From Chitinophagaceae bacterium (GTDB lineage Bacteria > Bacteroidota > Bacteroidia > Chitinophagales > Chitinophagaceae): a stretch of DNA of 32,603 nt. The stretch is taken from the NCBI GenBank assembly GCA_020848815.1, contig JADLHL010000043.1, positions 1 through 32,603 of the forward strand, given 5' to 3'. The notes below the pieces were generated by a model. It was not told the DNA's origin. It saw nothing but the letters and a program-made list of their open reading frames with translations, and ran no database searches. The stretch's first letter is position 1, and each line of letters opens with the position of its first letter. Below, in pieces: positions 7,492 through 14,386 of this stretch. The position numbers and the translations under genes were made by a program.

Positions 7492-8313
7492 CTACTTCAA
7501 ATAGCCACTCCACAGCAACACCAGCAATACAATGCCGGCTACAATACGGTACCAGCCAAACAGGCGAAAGCCATGCTTTTGCAAAAAGCCAATAAAGAAT
7601 TTGATGGCCAGCAGTGCCACAATAAACGCTACCACATTGCCCAGCACAAATGCCTGTACGTTTTGACTGCTGCTCAATATGATATCGTAGCCTTTTACGG
7701 CCACGCCGTTTTCTTCCCAGTCTTTCAAAAACAACGAATAGCCGGTAGCTGCCGCCATGGTAGGCACAGCCAGAAAGAAAGAAAACTCGGCGGCCAAACT
7801 GCGGGTAAGTTTTTGCTGCATACCACCAATGATGCTGGCAGCGCTGCGGCTTACACCGGGTATCATGGCCAGGCATTGCCACAGGCCAATGATGAAGGCC
7901 TTGCCAAAACTGATTTGTTCTTCTTCTTTAATTTTCGGTGTTTTAAATGCCTTATCAATCACAATAAGCACCACGCCACCCAGCAGCAGCGCAATGGCTA
8001 CAGTGAGGGGGCTTTCAAGCAGGGCATCAATTTTTTCGGAAAACAATTTGCCCAGCAGCAATGCAGGTATAACAGCCACTACCAGCTTGGCATAAAACTG
8101 CCAATGCTTTACGTCGATGAATCTTTTCCAGTACAGCACCAGTACACTCAGAATGGCGCCCAGCTGTATGGCCACGGTAAATATTTTGGTGAAGTTGGTG
8201 CTCTCCACACCCAACATACGTTCGGCAATAATCATGTGGCCGGTGCTGCTCACAGGCAGGTATTCGGTCAGGCCTTCTACAATGGCAATGATGATGGCTT
8301 GTAATGCGTCCAT
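7492..8313 (-). CDS. uppP: Undecaprenyl-diphosphate phosphatase
   Basis: A 273-residue polytopic membrane enzyme (BacA/UppP) that dephosphorylates undecaprenyl pyrophosphate so the carrier can be reused for peptidoglycan and other envelope polymers. Motif 1, [14 protein letters not shown], is at residues 13-26; motif 2, PGVSRSAAS, is at about 152-160 with the catalytic Arg at 156. Ala replaces the more common Gly after SRS. The start at 8313 ([14 protein letters not shown]) is preferred over an in-frame ATG at 8358 because the extra residues would be encoded by a terminator-like hairpin (8332-8355). It belongs to the ftsX-DUF3098-uppP cluster. truB, which I recall often following uppP in Bacteroidota, is not here. 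Confidence 0.95.
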   Translation of the reverse strand: MDALQAIIIAIVEGLTEYLPVSSTGHMIIAERMLGVESTNFTKIFTVAIQLGAILSVLVLYWKRFIDVKHWQFYAKLVVAVIPALLLGKLFSEKIDALLESPLTVAIALLLGGVVLIVIDKAFKTPKIKEEEQISFGKAFIIGLWQCLAMIPGVSRSAASIIGGMQQKLTRSLAAEFSFFLAVPTMAAATGYSLFLKDWEENGVAVKGYDIILSSSQNVQAFVLGNVVAFIVALLAIKFFIGFLQKHGFRLFGWYRIVAGIVLLVLLWSGYLK

Positions 8314-8325
8314 GAGGCAAGTGTA

Positions 8326-8355
8326 AATAAAAAAGGAACCGCTGAGGGTTCCTTT
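8326..8355 (-). terminator. Intrinsic terminator between the DUF3098 gene and uppP
   Basis: Arms AAAGGAACC (8332-8340) and GGTTCCTTT (8347-8355) pair perfectly over 9 bp around a 6-nt loop. Read on the minus strand, the hairpin is followed by TTTTTTA (down to about 8328). It lies 18 bp after the DUF3098 stop and just before the uppP ATG at 8313. It should end or attenuate the ftsX-DUF3098 transcript. Confidence 0.7.
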
Positions 8356-8373
8356 CAAAGTGGTTCCGAAAAA

Positions 8374-8628
8374 TTATTTTTTGAAGATGGCGTATACTTC
8401 TACCACCAGACCCAGCAAAATGAGGATGGGTGCTACGGTGATGCGCAGGGTGCTGTACACTTCTTTGTCGTTGAAAACAGTAGGGTCGGCGCTTTTGCCA
8501 CCGGCCATTACCAGCATGCCGGCTGCAATAATCACCCCACCCAGCAACATGAGCAGAAAGTTCTTTTTGCCAAAAAGCGGGGTGTGGTCTACCACACTGT
8601 GTTGCTTATTATCTTTTTTAGTAGACAT
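8374..8628 (-). CDS. DUF3098 domain-containing small membrane protein
   Basis: An 84-residue protein with a charged N-terminus, then two hydrophobic helices (about residues 29-46 and 62-80) separated by a short polar loop containing GGKSADPTVFNDKEVYSTLRIT. This matches the DUF3098 family, which in Bacteroidota lies between ftsX and uppP. Function unknown; the conserved placement suggests a link to the divisome or cell-wall cycle. It is 149 bp downstream of ftsX and followed by a terminator hairpin. Confidence 0.88.
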   Translation of the reverse strand: MSTKKDNKQHSVVDHTPLFGKKNFLLMLLGGVIIAAGMLVMAGGKSADPTVFNDKEVYSTLRITVAPILILLGLVVEVYAIFKK

Positions 8629-8687
8629 GCGTTCAAATGTTAGAGGGGCAAAGTAAAGGAAAACGGGGAAAGTTGGCGAGATAGCAA

Positions 8688-8723
8688 GTTTACGAGTTGA
8701 CGAGTTTACGTGTTCACACGTTC
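8688..8723. repeat. Degenerate tandem octamer array
   Basis: Four consecutive 8-bp units, GTTTACGA, GTTGACGA, GTTTACGT and GTTCACAC, start at 8688, with a partial fifth unit at 8720. The array lies in the 149-bp spacer between ftsX and the DUF3098 gene. Just to its right (about 8745-8775) is CAACCACCAACTGCCATCTATCAACT-like low-complexity sequence. Purpose unknown. Confidence 0.6.
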
Positions 8724-8777
8724 AATCAGCGGAAATGGTATTCACTATCAACCACCAACTGCCATCTATCAACTATG

Positions 8778-9647
8778 CTAATACAAATCATCCAGCTTCA
8801 TCTTCAGGTATTTTACCACGCTGCGGTGGGTGCTGAAGAGGCTGATGGCCACACCCAATACCAGCAGGCTCAGCGCCAGCAATAGCAGCAGGCCGGTATC
8901 GTGTACGGCTTTTAGTTCGGGTACCCAGCCTTCGAGGGTAACAAGTATAATGCCACACACCACTATGGCAATGCCGCCGGCAATGCTGCCGTTGATAATG
9001 GCCCGTATGTTGAGCGGCCGGGCAATAAAGCCACGGGTGGCGCCCACCATTTGCATGGTTTTGATGAGGAAACGGTTGCTGAACATGGCCAGGCGAATGG
9101 TATTATCGATGAGGACGATAACCACCACTGCCAGCACCAGTGCTACGGCCAGCAGGGCAAAACCAATTTTCGACAGGATGGTCATATTGCCCACCACATT
9201 CTGCGGGTACTTAATATCGGTTACGTAAGGGCTGGCTTTAAAAATGCCTTCAATTTTTTTGAGGGTATCGGCCACCACATATTGGCTTTTCAGGTTCATT
9301 TCAATGCTGCGGGGCAAAATATTGGTATCAATAAACTGCGTAAAATCTTCGTTGCCCATGGCCTGCCACTCTTTCATGGCCGTGGTTTTGTCTTTGTAGG
9401 TGTAGGCTTTAATGTAAGGCAGGCCTTTTACCTGTGCTACCAGCGCATCTTTTTCGGCTTCGGTAGTGGTTTCGCGGAGAAACACCTGCACGGGTACACT
9501 TTCACGGAAATAATCGGCCAGCTTGGTATAGTTGATGCCAATCCAGCCCAGTACACCCATCAAAATCAAAACCAGCGATACACCTACAATAGCCATGGCG
9601 TATGATGTGCGGCCTTTGCGGGTACCCATTTTCCCTACTTGAGACAT
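8778..9647 (-). CDS. ftsX: Cell division protein FtsX (permease-like)
   Basis: A 289-residue inner-membrane protein with FtsX topology: a cytoplasmic N-terminus, TM1 (about residues 18-41), a periplasmic domain of about 130 residues, then three helices in the C-terminal half. The periplasmic part contains VPVQVFLRETTTEAEKDALV and LPYIKAYTYKDKTTAMKEW, matching the FtsX extracellular domain that in other bacteria controls cell-wall hydrolases; the SNRFLIKTMQMVGATRGFI segment is the family's 'R.ei.imklvGAt..fI' motif. Its partner ATPase FtsE is not in the window. It is divergent from leuS, and a -7-like TATTTTTG (minus strand, 9709-9716) lies about 60 bp upstream. Confidence 0.93.
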   Translation of the reverse strand: MSQVGKMGTRKGRTSYAMAIVGVSLVLILMGVLGWIGINYTKLADYFRESVPVQVFLRETTTEAEKDALVAQVKGLPYIKAYTYKDKTTAMKEWQAMGNEDFTQFIDTNILPRSIEMNLKSQYVVADTLKKIEGIFKASPYVTDIKYPQNVVGNMTILSKIGFALLAVALVLAVVVIVLIDNTIRLAMFSNRFLIKTMQMVGATRGFIARPLNIRAIINGSIAGGIAIVVCGIILVTLEGWVPELKAVHDTGLLLLLALSLLVLGVAISLFSTHRSVVKYLKMKLDDLY

Positions 9648-9708
9648 AAGCGTTTGTTGTATGTGGAGTTAGTAATGCCGAAGCAAAGTTTCAGCCTTGT
9701 GAACCGGA

Positions 9709-9742
9709 CAAAAATAACGGAATAAGCCTTTCCTTATTTTTG
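9709..9742. promoter_or_regulatory. Symmetric divergent -7-like boxes between ftsX and leuS
   Basis: The Bacteroidota -7 consensus TAnnTTTG is present as TATTTTTG on the plus strand (9735-9742) and as the same sequence on the minus strand (9709-9716). The two copies form an inverted repeat (CAAAAATAA / TTATTTTTG) that extends inward through GGAA/TTCC. They could be -7 boxes for leuS and ftsX, but no clear TTTG -33 element sits at the usual distance for either. The inverted repeat could instead be a weak hairpin. Confidence 0.35.
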
Positions 9743-9924
9743 CGCTCCTGTTTTAAACGATTGCGGCCGGGCACTATTGCCCTGCCATAGAAAAGATGGA
9801 AAGCCAATAACAGGCTTTTAACAGGAACCGCCCATGCGAAAAACCAACCACGCAGCAACTGCTGCCGACAGCGGATTTCTCCATGCACACATTTTTTTGA
9901 ACCATAACCCCAAGGGTGTTACTC

Positions 9925-12708
9925 ATGGAATACAACTTCAACGCCATTGAAAAAAAATGGCAACAGCAGTGGAATGATACCAAAGCGTATCAGGTGCCCA
10001 ACAACAGCAGCAAGCCCAAGTATTATGTGCTCGATATGTTTCCGTACCCCAGCGGTGCCGGCCTGCATGTGGGCCATCCCCTCGGCTACATTGCCAGCGA
10101 TATTTTCAGCCGCTACAAACGCCTGAAAGGCTTCAATGTGCTACACCCTATGGGCTACGATGCTTTTGGCCTGCCTGCCGAGCAGTATGCGCTGGAGCAT
10201 GGTGTACACCCTGCCGTAAGCACCGAGCAAAACATCAACAACTTTAGGGCACAGCTCGATAAGATTGGTTTTTGCTACGACTGGGACCGTGAGGTAAATA
10301 CCAGCAAGCCTGAGTATTACAAATGGACGCAGAAGATTTTTCTGGATTTGTACAATAGCTATTTCTGCAATACACAACAAAAAGCAAGGCCCATAGCCGA
10401 ACTGATTGCGAAATATGAAACCAGTGGCAGCAAACATTTTACCGCTGCCGAGTGGCAGGCTTTTTCTGCAGCCGAAAAAGAAGAATGGCTCATGAAACGC
10501 CGCCTGGCATTTTCTGCCTACGGCGAAGTAAACTGGTGCGAAGCCTTGGGCACTGTGCTGGCCAACGATGAAGTGGTAAATGGCGTAAGCGAACGTGGCG
10601 GACACCCGGTGATTAAAAAGAAAATGCGCCAATGGTATTTGCGCATTACGGCCTATGCCGACAGATTGCTGGAGGGCCTCAACCGGGTAGACTTTAGCGA
10701 TAGCATGAAAGAAATGCAACGCAACTGGATTGGCCGCAGCGAAGGTGCTGAAATCGATTTTGCCATTAAAGGATCCGACCAAAAGCTGAAAGTGTACACC
10801 ACCCGGCCCGATACCATTTTCGGGGTTGATTTTATGGTGATAGCACCCGAGTTGGAATTGGTGAACCAAATAAAATCGGCCGAACAAGCCGAAGCGGTAG
10901 ACAACTATGTGGCCTATGTAAAAAGCCGCAGCGACAGAGAACGCCAGGCGGAAGTGAAACAAATAACGGGATGTTTTACGGGTGGCTATGCTATTAATCC
11001 GTTTAACGGCGTTGAAATTCCTATTTACATAGCGGAGTATGTATTGGCTGGCTATGGCACGGGGGCTATTATGGCGGTGCCCTGCGGCGACGAACGTGAC
11101 TTTAAATTTGCGCAGCATTTCAATATTCCCATCACCAATATTATTGGCCAGCATTTTAATGGCCAGGAAGCCAACCCCACCAAAGATGCCGTGCTGGAAA
11201 ACAGTGGCTTTTTGAATGGCTTGCTCATGAAAGATGCCATTGCAGTGGCCAACGATAAACTGGAAGAACTGGGCATCGGCAAGCGAAAAGTAAATTACAA
11301 AATGCGTGACGCCGGCTTTAGCCGTCAGCGCTACTGGGGCGAGCCATTCCCTATTTTGTGGAATGACGGCGTACCCACTGCCATGCCCGAATCGGCATTG
11401 CCACTCACCTTGCCACATGTAGAAAAATATGGCCCCGGCCCCGAAGGCGAAGGCCCGCTGGCCAACATTGCCGAATGGGTAAATACACCGGAGGGCAAAC
11501 GCGAAACCTCTACTATGCCCGGTTACGCAGGTTCATCGTGGTACTTTTTGCGCTACATGGATCCGCACAACGAGGCTGAATTTTGCAACCGAGCGGTAAG
11601 TGACTACTGGAATCAGGTAGACTTGTATGTAGGCGGCACCGAGCATGCCGTAGGGCACTTGCTGTACAGCCGCATGTGGACCAAAGTGCTGTACGACCTC
11701 GGCTATATTGGTTTTGATGAACCGTTTAAGAAGTTGCTGAATCAGGGGATGATTCAGGGAAGTTCGAGGTTTGTGTATCGCATTAATGGTACTAACAAAT
11801 TTGTGTCGAAAGGATTGCTGGATGCGAATGAAGAATACAACGGACAGAAGATCGATAAAATTCATGCGGATGTAAACTTCGTAGATGGCTACGAACTCGA
11901 CATCGAAGCGTTCAAGAAATGGCGCAATGGTGAGTACGCACAAGCTGAATTCATTTTAGAAGATGGCAGCTTGTATTCCCCCACCGGGGGCCAGGGGGCT
12001 TACATCTGCGGTGCAGAAGTAGAAAAAATGTCGAAGAGCAAGTTCAACACCGTAAACCCCGACGACCTTGTACAAAAGTTTGGCGCCGATACCTTCCGCA
12101 TGTACGAAATGTTCCTCGGTCCGGTGGAAGTAAGCAAGCCATGGGATACCAAAGGCATCGAAGGCGTACACCGCTTTTTGAAAAAAATGTGGCGCCTCTA
12201 TTTTGATGAAGTGAAAGGCCTGCAGGTTACGCAAGATGTACCTACCGCCGATGAGCTGAAAGTGCTGCACAAAACCATTAAGAAGGTAGAAGAAGACATT
12301 GAACGCTTCAGCTTCAATACCGTGGTGAGTGCGTTGATGGTATGTGTAAATGAACTCAACGATTTGAAATGCCGCAAGGCTGCCATACTGGAGCCGCTGG
12401 CTATTTTGCTGGCACCATATGCGCCACACATGGCTGCAGAACTCTATAGTGCGTTAGGCCACACCGACAGTGTGTTGGATGCCGCTTTCCCGGTGTTCAA
12501 TCCGGCACATGTGCTGGAGAGCACCAAGGAATATCCGGTGAGTGTAAATGGCAAACTGCGCACCACCCTCATTCTCCCCGCCGATGCCGATCAGGTAGCA
12601 GCCGAAGCCGCTACCCTTGCCAACGAAGTGGTACAAAAATGGCTCGAAGGCAAAACGCCCAAGAAGTTCATTTTTGTAAAGGGCAGGATGATTAATGTGG
12701 TGATGTAA
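9925..12708 (+). CDS. leuS: Leucine--tRNA ligase
   Basis: A 927-residue class I aminoacyl-tRNA synthetase that charges tRNA-Leu in the cytoplasm. The HIGH-type motif HVGH is at residues 48-51 and KMSKS at 701-705. The CP1 editing domain (about 230-420) has TTRPDTIFGVDFMVIAPE, and the C-terminal anticodon-binding region ends VKGRMINVVM. The ATG at 9925 (MEYNFNAIEKKWQQQWND) gives the family start; an in-frame GTG lies 9 bp upstream. Two insertions stand out. One, KFVSKGLLDANEEYNGQKIDKIHADVNFVDG spread over about 635-665, I recall as usual in Bacteroidota LeuRS. The other is an apparent 8-residue insert (SPTGGQGA, 685-692) encoded by a GC-rich palindrome just before KMSKS. The 5' leader is about 180-275 bp. 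Confidence 0.97.
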   Translation: MEYNFNAIEKKWQQQWNDTKAYQVPNNSSKPKYYVLDMFPYPSGAGLHVGHPLGYIASDIFSRYKRLKGFNVLHPMGYDAFGLPAEQYALEHGVHPAVSTEQNINNFRAQLDKIGFCYDWDREVNTSKPEYYKWTQKIFLDLYNSYFCNTQQKARPIAELIAKYETSGSKHFTAAEWQAFSAAEKEEWLMKRRLAFSAYGEVNWCEALGTVLANDEVVNGVSERGGHPVIKKKMRQWYLRITAYADRLLEGLNRVDFSDSMKEMQRNWIGRSEGAEIDFAIKGSDQKLKVYTTRPDTIFGVDFMVIAPELELVNQIKSAEQAEAVDNYVAYVKSRSDRERQAEVKQITGCFTGGYAINPFNGVEIPIYIAEYVLAGYGTGAIMAVPCGDERDFKFAQHFNIPITNIIGQHFNGQEANPTKDAVLENSGFLNGLLMKDAIAVANDKLEELGIGKRKVNYKMRDAGFSRQRYWGEPFPILWNDGVPTAMPESALPLTLPHVEKYGPGPEGEGPLANIAEWVNTPEGKRETSTMPGYAGSSWYFLRYMDPHNEAEFCNRAVSDYWNQVDLYVGGTEHAVGHLLYSRMWTKVLYDLGYIGFDEPFKKLLNQGMIQGSSRFVYRINGTNKFVSKGLLDANEEYNGQKIDKIHADVNFVDGYELDIEAFKKWRNGEYAQAEFILEDGSLYSPTGGQGAYICGAEVEKMSKSKFNTVNPDDLVQKFGADTFRMYEMFLGPVEVSKPWDTKGIEGVHRFLKKMWRLYFDEVKGLQVTQDVPTADELKVLHKTIKKVEEDIERFSFNTVVSALMVCVNELNDLKCRKAAILEPLAILLAPYAPHMAAELYSALGHTDSVLDAAFPVFNPAHVLESTKEYPVSVNGKLRTTLILPADADQVAAEAATLANEVVQKWLEGKTPKKFIFVKGRMINVVM
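11976..12000. repeat. GC-rich palindromic element inserted in frame in leuS
   Basis: CCCCC (11978-11982), a 3-nt loop ACC, GGGGG (11986-11990), CCA, then a second GGGGG (11994-11998). The first C-block can pair with either G-block. The codons are in frame (TCC CCC ACC GGG GGC CAG GGG GCT) and give SPTGGQGA at residues 685-692. The layout (two blocks of one type and a single complementary block) matches the ruvC element at 1353-1381, although the sequences differ. Confidence 0.6.
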
Positions 12709-12715
12709 GCGCCAA

Positions 12716-12734
12716 GATTCGTAGCATACGAATC
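12716..12734. repeat. Perfect 8-bp inverted repeat after leuS
   Basis: GATTCGTA (12716-12723), loop GCA, TACGAATC (12727-12734). It begins 7 bp after the leuS stop and is followed by AGTATAAAAAAAT, so on the plus strand it lacks a T-run. It may help define the leuS 3' end together with the stronger hairpin at 12751. Confidence 0.55.
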
Positions 12735-12750
12735 AGTATAAAAAAATAGA

Positions 12751-12784
12751 AACGCCGGCTACTGCAAAGTAGCCGGCGTTTTTT
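12751..12784. terminator. Bidirectional intrinsic terminator (leuS / convergent lipoprotein gene)
   Basis: Perfect 13-bp arms AACGCCGGCTACT (12751-12763) and AGTAGCCGGCGTT (12768-12780) enclose a GCAA loop. TTTTTT follows on the plus strand (12779-12784), and on the minus strand the hairpin runs into TTTCTATTTTTTTAT. It serves leuS and the minus-strand gene whose stop is at 12786. Confidence 0.9.
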
Positions 12785-12785
12785 A

Positions 12786-14117
12786 TTAATGCGGTTTGTA
12801 GCAATCACGCATCGTGGAAAAGTGTATGCCATACAAAAAGAATCGTCCTTCTTTGAGTACGAAATCAAAATTGAATTCCTTTTGATGATTCTCCTTAGGA
12901 TGATAGTCATCAATAATGTACAGCTCATACAGCGGGTTACTAAAATTCAGATTGGGGATCACTCTTTCCGATTCATTGTAACTTCCTAATGAGTCTTTAA
13001 GGATGACTAAATTGTTATAGGTTTCCAGATAGAATTCTTGCCAATTTTTCTTCGTAAAGTTTTCAAAATTTCTCGCTGTAGATTTTTCGAATGGGTAACT
13101 AATGACGGGCAAAAAAATCTTAATGAACTCGTCCTGAGTGTAAGTTGAATCGCATACCATTAATTCTGCTAACATCATTTGTTTCAATTCTTCAATGCGC
13201 TTATGCTTGATGGCCAAATGAAACCGAATGCGAAACATCGCATAGGTCTTAAAATGTTCCAAAGGAAGAATTTTATCATACTCTGATAGCATGTCTTTTT
13301 CTTCAACTTCAATCAGGGTTATCGAGTCAATAGTTGGAGGGGTAGGTAGGTGAACCACCCCATTTTCGTCAACGTATTTTTTATCAAATCTGGCAGATGC
13401 CAACAATTCAGCTTTATCCTTTTCAAATATTTCGATTACATCATTGCCATAAACAGAGACAATTTCTGTATTGTGTAAATAGTAATAAGGTTTCGGGTAC
13501 TTTAGCGATATCAACTTAAGTTCATCAAGAAAAAAAGTACTATCTGGATAAAGCCCAACGGGAATTCTTATTGAATCTACATAAGGAAGAATGCGTGGCA
13601 CCAAATGATTTGTATCGTATTGCCACATATACACATTTGGTGGACTAGCCCAGCGACCATCCGTCAAGGGATATACAGAGTGAGACCGATATTTAAGTTG
13701 TGTATAGCTGCCGTCTTGATTTTTTGTGACATACAACATGGCGTATTTGGTATCGAGAAACGGGAAAGAACTGAAATGGTCATAGGCAATCATGTCTATT
13801 GTGTCTGGTGGCTGTTCCAAGCCATATATCCATTCCTTGACCAGATATTTTACTCTAACAAACCCATCTGACATAAAATGGCTATTTGGCCAAGAGACTA
13901 TTGAATCTTTTTTTATATGCTGGTTGGGAACAAGTTCGCCAATAAAAACTGTCAAATTTGGGTAGTAGCGATTGAAAGTGCTGTCGTTTGAGGGGATAAG
14001 AGGTTTTTCATTGCACCCGCTATAAAAAGCGAAGCAGAATACACCAATAACTGCGTATTGAATAATGAAACGTTGGCGACGAATTGACTTAAGAAAATTC
14101 AAGTTCCACATGGGCAC
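12786..14117 (-). CDS. Uncharacterised AT-rich lipoprotein
   Basis: A 443-residue protein I do not recognise. The N-terminus has a basic segment (SIRRQR), a hydrophobic stretch and a lipobox-like FYSGC with Cys at 35, so it is probably a lipoprotein. Residues about 50-150 (LTVFIGELVPNQ; VRVKYLVKEWIYGLEQPPDTIDMI; KYAMLYVTKNQDGSY) weakly suggest a small beta-barrel of the TIMP/NTR-like type, but this is a guess. The C-terminal half is alpha-helical and charged (KHKRIEELKQMMLAEL; NFENFTKKNWQEFYLETYNNL). It is visibly richer in A+T than all its neighbours, with AAA/ATT/TTT codons frequent, which may indicate recent acquisition. It is bracketed by a strong terminator (12751-12784) and a 32-bp palindrome (14199-14230). 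The start at 14117 is the first ATG before the signal sequence; 14111 is also possible. Confidence 0.75.
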   Translation of the reverse strand: MPMWNLNFLKSIRRQRFIIQYAVIGVFCFAFYSGCNEKPLIPSNDSTFNRYYPNLTVFIGELVPNQHIKKDSIVSWPNSHFMSDGFVRVKYLVKEWIYGLEQPPDTIDMIAYDHFSSFPFLDTKYAMLYVTKNQDGSYTQLKYRSHSVYPLTDGRWASPPNVYMWQYDTNHLVPRILPYVDSIRIPVGLYPDSTFFLDELKLISLKYPKPYYYLHNTEIVSVYGNDVIEIFEKDKAELLASARFDKKYVDENGVVHLPTPPTIDSITLIEVEEKDMLSEYDKILPLEHFKTYAMFRIRFHLAIKHKRIEELKQMMLAELMVCDSTYTQDEFIKIFLPVISYPFEKSTARNFENFTKKNWQEFYLETYNNLVILKDSLGSYNESERVIPNLNFSNPLYELYIIDDYHPKENHQKEFNFDFVLKEGRFFLYGIHFSTMRDCYKPH

Positions 14118-14198
14118 ATTTTTTAGGTCGATTGTTTACGCATTTTGCGAAACCGCTTTTAGTCTGCACAACGTTTAGTGACGCTAAGCCTGAGTAAC

Positions 14199-14230
14199 GT
14201 GTATAAATCTATGCAAATAGTTTTATACAC
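14199..14230. promoter_or_regulatory. 32-bp near-perfect palindrome in a divergent promoter region
   Basis: GTGTATAAATCTAT (14199-14212), GCAA, ATAGTTTTATACAC (14217-14230). The arms pair at 13 of 14 positions. It lies 81 bp upstream of the minus-strand lipoprotein start and 156 bp upstream of the plus-strand DUF4394 start. No T-run follows on either strand, so an operator or cruciform is more likely than a terminator. The rest of 14118-14386 shows no gene. Confidence 0.5.
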
Positions 14231-14386
14231 ACTATTTCGTTATTAAATGAGTGTAAACTGTGTAAGCACTCCGTGGCAGCGGTTCATGAGATACGAGCCG
14301 TGGCGGCAGTTGGTCAATATTTTTTCATCCGTCATCATCCAAACTGCATCCGGCTCTCGTATATGCCTGCAAACAAAACGCACAAC

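Noticed and set aside
7573-8304. A 243-codon open frame on the plus strand opposite uppP.
   Set aside because: It is rich in His, Gln and Asn with no recognisable domain, and lies fully antisense to uppP, which has clear catalytic motifs.
9743-9924. Possible T-box leader upstream of leuS, because AAGGGTG occurs near the start codon and the leader is long.
   Set aside because: The conserved T-box core (AGGGTGGNACCGCG) is not matched beyond seven bases, no antiterminator/terminator pair is visible, and T-boxes are rare in Bacteroidota.
10141-11418. A 425-codon open frame on the minus strand inside leuS.
   Set aside because: It is antisense to a well-conserved leuS frame, its composition reflects codon bias of the opposite strand, and it matches no family.
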